Source: Trinickia soli
GTDB taxonomy: Bacteria; Pseudomonadota; Gammaproteobacteria; Burkholderiales; Burkholderiaceae
Direction: 5' to 3'
DNA: 64,000 bases
Assembly (NCBI RefSeq): GCF_002879855.1
Contig: NZ_PNYB01000002.1
Location: 124,001 to 188,000, forward strand
The notes below the pieces were generated by a model. The model did no database searches and was not told where the DNA came from. It saw only the letters and a program-made list of their open reading frames with translations. The stretch's first letter is position 1, and each line of letters opens with the position of its first letter. Positions 45,153-52,523 of this stretch are shown one piece after another. The position numbers and the translations under genes are program-made.

Positions 45153-45574
45153 CCGCTGGCTCCAATGACGAGAACGCGGGGCGCGCTGCGTTCGAACCGA
45201 TATTGATTAGCACCCCTGAGGATATGACGCCGCCGCCCGCGGCTGTGCCGGGCGCGCCGTTTATCGGGGAGGCAGAAGAGGCGGTCGATATTCGCGGCGT
45301 GCGCCTGTTCATGCATGTGTTCGATGCACGGCTGCGCAGTGCATCGCTGCGTAGCTCGCGTTTCACGATCGAACCGGGCTGCGGCACGCATGAGGATCGC
45401 CACGCCGTGCGCGAGATCTGGTTCGTGTCGCAGGGCCAGCTCGAAGTCTGCTACGACGGCGAGTGCTATCGCGTCGAAGCGGGACAAGCCTTGTTCTTCG
45501 AACCTTGGAGGCCGCATTTCACGCGCAACATCGGCGTGGAAAGGGCGGAAATCTTCTCCGTTTGGTGGGCGTGA
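45149..45574 (+). CDS. Cupin protein, probable N-N bond-forming half of a split hydrazine synthetase
   Basis: The GTG at 45149 overlaps the previous stop (GTGA) and gives 141 aa. The cupin core has motif 1 as GCGTHEDRHAVREIW (metal-ligand His near 80 and 84, Glu near 88) and motif 2 as FFEPWRPHFTRN (His near 122). In known hydrazine synthetases a zinc cupin is fused to a MetRS-like domain and joins N6-hydroxylysine to glycine through an activated ester; here it is a separate protein. A plain regulatory or sugar cupin is the alternative, but operon position makes that less likely. Confidence 0.78.
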   Translation: MTAGSNDENAGRAAFEPILISTPEDMTPPPAAVPGAPFIGEAEEAVDIRGVRLFMHVFDARLRSASLRSSRFTIEPGCGTHEDRHAVREIWFVSQGQLEVCYDGECYRVEAGQALFFEPWRPHFTRNIGVERAEIFSVWWA

Positions 45575-45575
45575 T

Positions 45576-46649
45576 ATGACACGCGACTATGACCTGCTCA
45601 TCGTTGGCGGCGGCATCGTGGGCGCGTGGACGTTGTGGCTCGCACGGCGACGCTTTCCGCAATGGCGGATTCTTCTGATCGAGCGCTTTCGCAACAGCGA
45701 CGGCGCGACCGCGCACTCTGCCGGCGTATTGCTCGCAACGGGCCGCACGCCGCGCGAACGGCGCCTTGCAGCGCTCGGTGCCGAACTGTACCGCGAGATC
45801 GGGGAGCCGCTCGGGTTGCGCACGTCCGCTGCAGAGGTATTTTGGGTAGCCGATGCGGCGCGTACGCCGGCACTGCGGCAAGTCGCCGTCGGCTTTTCGA
45901 TCGATGAAGCTGCTGTGCCGCCGGCGCACCTGCGCGACCGGCTGTTGGCGCCGCTCGAATTGCGCACGAACGAGGTATTGCTGCGCGGAGGGACTGCCGT
46001 GAGCCACGATCCTGCCGCGATCGCGCGCGGGTTGATCGAGGCCAGCCTGCAAGAAGCGAACGTATCTTGTATCGAGGGCGCCGGCGTACGCGGAATCTTG
46101 CCGGGCGAGGCGAAGGTCGAACTGACGCTCGAGGACGGCGCTGTCGTGTCGGCCGCACGCGCTGTCATAGCCGTCGGGCCGTGGATCGTGGGCGAGCCGT
46201 TCGCGCAATCGTTCGCGGCGCTTGCATCCATCCGTGCGCTGCGCATCAAGAAAGTCGTCGCGTTACATGTCGACTGCGTGCCGCCGGCGGATGCCGCCGC
46301 CGTGTTCTTGCCCGAAGCAGACGCGTACCTGATGCCGTTGCCGCTGCGCAGGCAATGGCTTTTCAGTTTTCGTGCCGACGAATGGGACTGCCGTCCGTTC
46401 AAACATGCGCTCGAGATTTCGCCGCACGATCGCGAACTCGCGCTTCGTATCGTCGACCGATATGGACTGGGCGCGCGCGAAGCGTATCGCGGAGGAAGAG
46501 TCTTCTGCGATGCCTATACGCCTTCGGGCGAACCGCTCGTCGAACGTGTGCCGAACGCGCCGATCGTCATCGCGGGCGCGGGCAGCGGTGCAGGCTTCAG
46601 ACTCTCGCCCGGGCTCGCCGACGAGGCGTTGCGCCTTTTGAGCGATTGA
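45576..46649 (+). CDS. DAO-family FAD-dependent amine oxidase, first copy
   Basis: ATG at 45576, one base after the cupin stop (357 aa). The FAD site is YDLLIVGGGIVGAWTLWLAR. The rest follows the D-amino acid/glycine oxidase fold, with AVIAVGPWIVGEPFA and the C-terminal flavin phrase IVIAGAGSGAGFRLSPGLAD. In the hydrazinoacetate pathway such an oxidase cleaves the lysine-N-N-glycine adduct. Which of the two DAO enzymes here does this cannot be told. Confidence 0.85.
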   Translation: MTRDYDLLIVGGGIVGAWTLWLARRRFPQWRILLIERFRNSDGATAHSAGVLLATGRTPRERRLAALGAELYREIGEPLGLRTSAAEVFWVADAARTPALRQVAVGFSIDEAAVPPAHLRDRLLAPLELRTNEVLLRGGTAVSHDPAAIARGLIEASLQEANVSCIEGAGVRGILPGEAKVELTLEDGAVVSAARAVIAVGPWIVGEPFAQSFAALASIRALRIKKVVALHVDCVPPADAAAVFLPEADAYLMPLPLRRQWLFSFRADEWDCRPFKHALEISPHDRELALRIVDRYGLGAREAYRGGRVFCDAYTPSGEPLVERVPNAPIVIAGAGSGAGFRLSPGLADEALRLLSD

Positions 46650-46671
46650 CCCTTACACGCCGTCGCTCCTC

Positions 46672-48321
46672 ATGTCATTGCCAACCTTCGAGATCGTCAT
46701 GCACGTCGAACCGCAAAAGTTCTTTCTGATGCCGATTCCGCCGACGCCCAACGGCCGATTGCATTTGGGCCATATCGCCGGGCCGTATCTACGTATGGAC
46801 ATGCTGGGCCGCTATTTGCGCACGCAAGGGCATCGGGTGGATGTCGTATCGGCCGTCGACGGTTTCGATTCGTATGTGCTGTGGAAGGCCCTGCAGGAAG
46901 GTCGCACGCCGCAGGATGTGTGCAGCGATTATCATCGGCAGATCGCGCACGACCTGGCCTCGCTCGATATCGTCGTCGATGATTTCCTCGACCTCGTGCA
47001 AGGGCCGCATGCTCGCCGGCACGCGGAAAACGCGCGCCGTGCGATCGAGCGTTTGGTCGAACGCGGATTGACCGAGACGATCGTCGAGAAGGTGTTGTAC
47101 AGCGAGAAGACAGGGCGCTACCTGGCGGGCGCGTGGCTCGTCGGTCATTGCCCGCAATGCGGCGCGGGGGCGGCAGGCTACTTCTGCGAAGCGTGCGGCG
47201 CCCATTTTCGTCCGCAGGCGATGGTCGAGCCGCGCGCGCGCATGGGCGACGATGCGCTCGAATGGCGCGAGGTCGAAAGCCTGTTCCTCCGTATCGACGA
47301 AGAAGAGCCGCTGCTTCGCTCGATCGCGGCAAGCGGTGCGTCGCCGCGCTTCATGGATGTGGTTCGCCGCTTCCTGGCGCAGGAGGGGCGACGCGTGCGG
47401 CTGACCGCGCCGGGCGAGTGGGGCGTGGCGTGGAGCGCGGACCGCTTCGGCAATCCTCGCGTGCTGTTCGAAGCGGGCTGGGAGTATGCGCTGACGTGCG
47501 GCGATCAGTGTGCGAGCGAAGCGGACGAAATGCATCCGATGTATCGCAACTGCGACACGACAACCCTCGTGAGCTTTGGCATCGACAACGCGGTGTTGCT
47601 GCTTGCGGGCAGTGCCGCAGTGATGGGAGCGCTGCCCGACTGCAAGCCGTTCGACTATGTGTTGACCAACTACTTTTACAACCTGCAAGGCGAAAAGTTT
47701 TCGACGAGCCGGCTGCATGTCGTGTGGGCCGCCGATATCGTGGAAGCGACGCCTGCGACGAGCGACGCCGTTCGATATTTTCTCGCGCGCGAAAGTCCTG
47801 AAGAGGAGACGACGAACTTCGACGTCGATGCCTTCATCGCCTTTGTCAACGATGAGCTCGTGTCGACCTTGCAAGCCCGTATTCATACCGCGGGTGCCGC
47901 GCTCGATAACCTGAGTGGAGAGCTGGTCCAGATCTGCGAGCCCCTATCCGGCGAACTCGCCGCGATGCTCGAGGCGCTCGGCGTGTCGTTTCGATTGAAT
48001 GCCGTGACGGTTCGCGGCGCATGCGCGGTCTTGCTCGCGTGGACGATGCGGCCGGGGATCGACCTCAGCGATGCAATCCAGGCATATGGCTGGCTGAAGG
48101 GGCTGGCCTGCATCGCAGCGCCGGTAATGCCGCGTCTTGCGAACGAGATATGGTGGGCGCTCGGCCACGACGGCGCGCCGTTGCAGGCGCAGTTGTGGAC
48201 GGCGACACGGCCTCGCGGCGGCCTTGCCGTGCGTCAATGGTTCGCACCGCTCCAGCGCGATTCGCTCGATCGTTGCTTGCCAGCGGGGCAGCTGCGGGAG
48301 CGGAGCGCCGCCCATGCGTGA
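46672..48321 (+). CDS. Methionyl-tRNA synthetase-like enzyme, probable amino-acid-activating half of a split hydrazine synthetase
   Basis: The 549-aa class I synthetase has the HIGH motif as LHLGH (about 29-33), a zinc knuckle CPQC...CEAC (about 160-176) and the KMSKS motif as KFSTS (about 342-346). A C-terminal helical domain follows. No C-terminal tRNA-binding extension is seen. A housekeeping MetRS would not be expected inside a flavoenzyme operon overlapping its neighbour by 8 bp. In known hydrazine synthetases the MetRS-like part activates glycine and loads it onto N6-hydroxylysine. A second cellular MetRS with antibiotic-resistance function is an alternative. Confidence 0.82.
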   Translation: MSLPTFEIVMHVEPQKFFLMPIPPTPNGRLHLGHIAGPYLRMDMLGRYLRTQGHRVDVVSAVDGFDSYVLWKALQEGRTPQDVCSDYHRQIAHDLASLDIVVDDFLDLVQGPHARRHAENARRAIERLVERGLTETIVEKVLYSEKTGRYLAGAWLVGHCPQCGAGAAGYFCEACGAHFRPQAMVEPRARMGDDALEWREVESLFLRIDEEEPLLRSIAASGASPRFMDVVRRFLAQEGRRVRLTAPGEWGVAWSADRFGNPRVLFEAGWEYALTCGDQCASEADEMHPMYRNCDTTTLVSFGIDNAVLLLAGSAAVMGALPDCKPFDYVLTNYFYNLQGEKFSTSRLHVVWAADIVEATPATSDAVRYFLARESPEEETTNFDVDAFIAFVNDELVSTLQARIHTAGAALDNLSGELVQICEPLSGELAAMLEALGVSFRLNAVTVRGACAVLLAWTMRPGIDLSDAIQAYGWLKGLACIAAPVMPRLANEIWWALGHDGAPLQAQLWTATRPRGGLAVRQWFAPLQRDSLDRCLPAGQLRERSAAHA

Positions 48322-49441
48322 AACCGCCGATGTCGTCGTGATCGGCGCAGGCACGACCGGTTGTGCGATTGCGTGGCATCTCGCTCGGAGTGGGGCGGCC
48401 GTGCGGCTCGTCGAACGTTCGGACATCTGCGCCGGCTCGTCAGGGGCGTCGCCCGGTATCGTGCGGCAGTATTACGCCGATTCGACGCTCGCGATTTTGG
48501 CGCGTGCGGGGCTTGACGCTTATCGGCGTTGGAGTGAAATCGTAGGCGGCGAGTGCGGGTATCGGCGCACGGGTTTCGCCACGGCTGTGTCCATGGCGCA
48601 AGAACATGCTGCGCGGGCGCACGTTGCCGCTTTGCAGGCGAAGGGAATCGCGCTCGAATGGTGGCCCGTGGAGGTATTGCACCGCCGGTTCCCCGATCTG
48701 CAGAGCGACGATCTGGCGGGTGCGGTATTCGAAGCCGATGCGGGCTACTGCGATGCGCGGGCGACGGCGCTGACGTATGCCAACCGCGCCCGTGCGTACG
48801 GCGCCGCCATCGATGTCCAATGCGCCGCACTGAGTATCGGCGTGCAGGGCGGTCGCGTCGAAGGGGTCGAGACCGAGCGTGGCCGGATCGATTGCGGCGT
48901 TGTCGTGAATGCGGCCGGGCCGTGGGCGGCGACACTGGCTGCGCGATGCGCAGCGCCGCTGCCGATCGCAGCGTCGCGGCAGGGTGTCGCGATTCTGCGT
49001 ATCGGCCACGAGACGAGCGGCATGTTGCCCGGCTTTTCCGATCGGGATGCCGGTTTCTATCTTCGCCCCGACTCGCCGGGTCGTTACGTTATCGGCTCGT
49101 TGCGGGCAGACGATTCGGGCCCGACTTCCCCGGACAACGTTGAGCGAGCTATGGACGACGCCGAAGCGATCCGTTACCGGGATCGTGCGGCGCGAAGATT
49201 TGCACGCCTTGCCGAGGCGATTCCGATCGGCCGGCGCGTGTCGTTCTTCGACGATACGCCTGACGGCAATCCGCTGTTCGGCCCGGATCCGCGCGTGACC
49301 GGGCTCTTCGTCGCGGCGGGGCTGTCGGGACACGGCTTCAAGTTTGCGCCAGTGTTCGGTCAGGCGGCTGCCGACTGGGTGTTCAGCCGGCGGATGCGGC
49401 CGGAGATGCGCGCGTTTGCGGTCGAACGCACGTTGGGGTGA
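48314..49441 (+). CDS. DAO-family FAD-dependent amine oxidase, second copy
   Basis: ATG 48314 overlaps the MetRS-like stop by 8 bp (375 aa). The FAD site is ADVVVIGAGTTGCAIAWHLA, followed by SGASPGIVRQYY and the C-terminal GLFVAAGLSGHGFKFAPVFG, close to glycine/sarcosine oxidase-type enzymes. It is the last gene of the five-gene unit and is more sarcosine-oxidase-like than the copy at 45576. It may cleave the adduct or oxidise the hydrazine further. Confidence 0.86.
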   Translation: MRETADVVVIGAGTTGCAIAWHLARSGAAVRLVERSDICAGSSGASPGIVRQYYADSTLAILARAGLDAYRRWSEIVGGECGYRRTGFATAVSMAQEHAARAHVAALQAKGIALEWWPVEVLHRRFPDLQSDDLAGAVFEADAGYCDARATALTYANRARAYGAAIDVQCAALSIGVQGGRVEGVETERGRIDCGVVVNAAGPWAATLAARCAAPLPIAASRQGVAILRIGHETSGMLPGFSDRDAGFYLRPDSPGRYVIGSLRADDSGPTSPDNVERAMDDAEAIRYRDRAARRFARLAEAIPIGRRVSFFDDTPDGNPLFGPDPRVTGLFVAAGLSGHGFKFAPVFGQAAADWVFSRRMRPEMRAFAVERTLG

Positions 49442-49455
49442 GGGGCGGCTTCATT

Positions 49456-50760
49456 TCAAGCCGCGGTATCGGGAAGACCGACGAGCCGCGCCGCGGGCGA
49501 GCGCACGATCACGCAAGCCTGGATAGCGAAAGCGAGCACCGCAACGACGAGACACGGTTGGGCGCCGGCCGTGCCTCCAAGCACCGCGCCGATCAGCGTG
49601 CCGATTGGCCGTGCGCCGTAGGTTGCCGTGCTGATGAGCGCCGACACGCGTCCGAGCATCGATTCGGGCGTGACGGCTTGTCGCAGCGTCGTGGAACTGA
49701 TGACCCAAAGTATCGGGCCGAAGCCCAACTGAAAATACGATGCGGCGGCCAGCCACGGCGAAGGGGCGAGCAGGGTGAGGCAAAGCGTGAGCGATGCGGC
49801 CAATCCGCACAGCGGCCCGACGATGATCACCTGGCCCAGCCGAAAGCGCGCCATGACATGCGGCGCCACGAGCGCTCCGACGATCATGCCTGCGCCATAT
49901 GCGGCCAACGTTGCGCCAACTTCGATGGGAGACAGTCCAAGTTGACGGCTTGCGTAAGGGACGTAGACCGCCTGTATCAGGAAGAAACCTACATTGAAAA
50001 ATATCGCGGTCATCGCGATAGCCCGCAACAACGGGTTGCCGGTGACGAAGGCCGCGCCTTCGCGCAATTCCGACGCGAACTGCCTGCGAGGGGGCGGTGT
50101 ACGTGTCGGCTCGTCTATACCTGCGAGCAGCAGCGCGGCTGAAGCGGAGAGTGCGGCAGCGACGACAAAAGCGGAGGCGGCGCCGATCACGCCGACAAGC
50201 AAGCCGCCAAGCGCCGGTCCGGCCGAGTACGCGATGCTGCGCGCCAATTCGGTTCTACCGTTGGCCTTGGCCCAGCCACCGCGTTCGACGAGCGCGGTGA
50301 TCAGCGAGGGCGATGCAACGTTGTACGCGACGGTGCCGCATGCGCCGATGAACCCGCACACGGCGAGCAGCGGCAACGACAATCTGCCGGAGACGACAGC
50401 GGCCAATACGACGAGTAAAGCGACACAACGCACCGCCTCCGCTCGGGCCATGAGCTTTTTGCGCGAAGCCTGATCGGCGCGCACGCCGAGCGCGATCGAC
50501 AACAACAGGAACGGGAGCGTCTGTGCCGTTTGCAGCCAACCCGTCTGGCCCGGTCCCGCGCCGAGGGCAAATACGGCGACGATGGGCGTGGCGGCAAGGC
50601 CGATCTGTTCGGCAGATTGTGCGGCGAGGTTCGACCACGCCAATCGGTGGAAGGCGCGTGGCAGCTCTGTGGTGGCGGAAGGTTTGATTGCACTGTGTAC
50701 CGGCATGGCGGGCGGTCCGTATCGGGATTTCGGTCGGACTATCCTCGCTGCAGCCGTCAT
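49456..50760 (-). CDS. MFS exporter (MFS_3 / EntS-like)
   Basis: The 434-aa protein has about 12 TM segments. It begins AFHRLAWSNLAAQSAEQIGL and has the phrases ALGVRADQASRKKLMARAEA and GFIGACGTVAYNVASPSLI, typical of EntS-like small-metabolite exporters. The start is uncertain (an ATG at 50706 is also possible). It converges with the hydrazine-type operon with a 14-bp gap, consistent with a role in export or resistance. Confidence 0.84.
   Translation of the reverse strand: MTAAARIVRPKSRYGPPAMPVHSAIKPSATTELPRAFHRLAWSNLAAQSAEQIGLAATPIVAVFALGAGPGQTGWLQTAQTLPFLLLSIALGVRADQASRKKLMARAEAVRCVALLVVLAAVVSGRLSLPLLAVCGFIGACGTVAYNVASPSLITALVERGGWAKANGRTELARSIAYSAGPALGGLLVGVIGAASAFVVAAALSASAALLLAGIDEPTRTPPPRRQFASELREGAAFVTGNPLLRAIAMTAIFFNVGFFLIQAVYVPYASRQLGLSPIEVGATLAAYGAGMIVGALVAPHVMARFRLGQVIIVGPLCGLAASLTLCLTLLAPSPWLAAASYFQLGFGPILWVISSTTLRQAVTPESMLGRVSALISTATYGARPIGTLIGAVLGGTAGAQPCLVVAVLAFAIQACVIVRSPAARLVGLPDTAA
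50565..50602. repeat. 38-bp direct repeat, copy A (inside the MFS_3 gene)
   Basis: These 38 bases recur at 55079-55116 in the same orientation with one mismatch (position 5, A versus G). Here they are part of the coding sequence for the first TM region of the exporter. Confidence 0.9.
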
Positions 50761-50795
50761 CGCCAGCTAGCCGAATCTTGCGGTTTCATATCCGC

Positions 50796-50819
50796 GTTTC
50801 GCCGTTTCGCCGTTTCGCA
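50796..50819. repeat. Three tandem 8-bp units GTTTCGCC
   Basis: Two exact copies and one ending in A lie in the 84-bp gap upstream of the MFS_3 start. They could be a local regulatory repeat or slippage product; no function is claimed. Confidence 0.8.
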
Positions 50820-50844
50820 GCTTTACCGATTTACCGCATTACGC

Positions 50845-51906
50845 TTAGTGTCGGTGCCGGTGATGGATGTCGGGGAAATGCGCGTGCGAGTGCGTGATGG
50901 GCAGGTGAACATGCGAATGAGTATGGGGCTCGTCGCTGTCGTACTCAAAATCGTGCTTGTGTTGATGATGTTCGTCGTGGCGATGCCGGTGCGTATGTTC
51001 GAGACGATCATGCGTGTGGTCGTGCTCGTGGCGCTCGCGCACGTGCAGCCAAACGCCGAGCGCCATGAACATCGCGGCGATCCAGAATGTGATCGAAGGC
51101 AACTCGGGCCATAGGACTAGCGAGAGCGCGACGCCGAAGAGCGGCGCGACTGAAAAATACGCGCCTGTGCGTGCCGTTCCCAAATGCCGAAGCGCGACGA
51201 CGAACAGCACGAGGCTTACCCCATAGCCGGCGAAGCCCGTCAGCATAGCGGCAGCGACGAGGCTGGCGGACGGCAACGTGGCGCCCAACGAAAATGCGAT
51301 CGTGAGATCGACGGGGCCCGCAATCAAGCCCTTCAAACACGCGATCACCATCGCGTCGTTTGCGGCGACCTTGCGCGTCAGGTTGTTATCGATCGCCCAA
51401 CACAGACACGCGCCGAAGATCAGCAATGCGCCGACCGAAAGCGCGAAATGGCCGGGGTGCAATGAGAGAAGGACGCCGCCGGCGACGATGGCGAGCATGC
51501 CGAGCAATACTTGGACATCCACGTTCTCGCGAAAGACAACCCATGCAATGACCGCGGTCAGGACACTCTCGAGGTTCAGTAAGAGCGAGCTCGTCGCCGC
51601 TGGCGTGCTCGACAAACCGAGCATGAGCAGGGCGGGGCCCGCCACGCCCCCGGCGAGAATCGCACCGAAGAGCCAAGGCCATTCGGTTCGCTGAAATCGG
51701 TGTTGCGCGGCCGATCCCGCGTCGCCTTGCCGCCATCGCCGGATCGCGATGCAGGCGCAGAGCCCCAGGCCGCTGCCGAGATAAAAGAGGCCGGCCACCA
51801 GGAAGGCGGACATGGATCCCAGGAGCGCTTTGGCAAGCGGCGTGGCGGCGCCGAATAACGCGGCAGCGGCGAGGGCGATGAGGATTGCGTTGCGTTGCGG
51901 ATGCAT
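50845..51906 (-). CDS. EamA/DMT-family transporter with long His-rich tail
   Basis: Start at ATG 51906 (353 aa); a longer frame to 52077 has no transporter-like sequence. Two EamA repeats with ten TM segments begin LIALAAAALFGAATPLAKAL. After the last TM (about 290) comes a tail of about 60 residues packed with His, Asp and Glu (for example HEHDHTHDRLEHTH and HTHSHVHLP). Such tails bind Ni, Co or Zn. It may be a metabolite exporter with metal sensing or buffering, or a metal transporter. Confidence 0.8.
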   Translation of the reverse strand: MHPQRNAILIALAAAALFGAATPLAKALLGSMSAFLVAGLFYLGSGLGLCACIAIRRWRQGDAGSAAQHRFQRTEWPWLFGAILAGGVAGPALLMLGLSSTPAATSSLLLNLESVLTAVIAWVVFRENVDVQVLLGMLAIVAGGVLLSLHPGHFALSVGALLIFGACLCWAIDNNLTRKVAANDAMVIACLKGLIAGPVDLTIAFSLGATLPSASLVAAAMLTGFAGYGVSLVLFVVALRHLGTARTGAYFSVAPLFGVALSLVLWPELPSITFWIAAMFMALGVWLHVRERHEHDHTHDRLEHTHRHRHDEHHQHKHDFEYDSDEPHTHSHVHLPITHSHAHFPDIHHRHRH

Positions 51907-52523
51907 GTGCGGGGCAAGGGGGCAGCGGCATGCTGCAGTTATCGCGCAGTTTACCGAATCCGCTGGAGAAAGCCGGCTTCTGCAAGGGGGCCGCGTCGAT
52001 CGACTGCGACAGAAAGCGCCGATCGAGCAGGGGCTGGCTTGAGTGCGGTTCCGCTCCATGCGGTTTCTCCGCGGCAATCATGTCGTAGCAGATACCGCGT
52101 GCAATCAATCGGTCGCTGCATCTCCTGATTAGCGGCAATTACCGTATCGCCACGCCGGAATCACGGCGTTCTCGCCTTTGCATGCGAAACGGCCGCACAG
52201 AGGTGACGCCGAACGCGCGCGGCGGACTTTGCTTAGTCGAAAGTATTCGTTCGCTTTCGTTGCTGCGCCTTCGATACTTGTCCTTCAATTCGCGTGCGGG
52301 CAAAGTGCCCCGCGAGACGGACGACGCGCGGTCGCGGGGCTCGTTGTCCTGGGTTCCGGGTACGGATCGAGCATCGCCGACAGCCACCTCTGCGTGTTGC
52401 GCGAGCGGTTCGTGTCGCCGGCCGACGGTTGCTCCGCGTTCGATCCGAATCGGTCCGGCCGCCCGGCGTGACCACGAGGACGCGCTTCCACTTCCATTTC
52501 ACCAACACGTCTCAGCCGCTCAT
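51907..52523. other. Long intergenic region
   Basis: This 617-bp stretch separates divergent genes. An in-frame extension of the downstream gene reaches back to 52182, but its sequence (Arg/Ser/Cys-rich, no conserved look) reads as non-coding. The only pattern I can point to is the TTCG-N16-TTCG pair at 52250. Confidence 0.5.
52250..52273 (+). promoter_or_regulatory. Candidate hrpII-type box (TTCG-N16-TTCG)
   Basis: TTCG at 52250-52253 and TTCG at 52270-52273 are exactly 16 bp apart, the spacing bound by HrpB/HrpX-type activators of type III secretion genes. A YANNNT -10 candidate (CAAAGT, 52301-52306) is about 4 bp closer than the usual 30-32. TTCG is very frequent in this genome, so chance is a real possibility. 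Confidence 0.35.

Noticed and set aside
46672-48321. Reading this gene as the housekeeping methionyl-tRNA synthetase
   Set aside because: It lies inside an oxidoreductase operon with overlapping neighbours, is short for a bacterial MetRS and lacks a C-terminal tRNA-binding domain. Only a tree can exclude it fully.
52182-52523. N-terminal extension of the large orphan gene
   Set aside because: The 114 extra residues are Arg/Cys/Ser-rich and do not read like a protein; ATG 52524 is where protein-like sequence begins.
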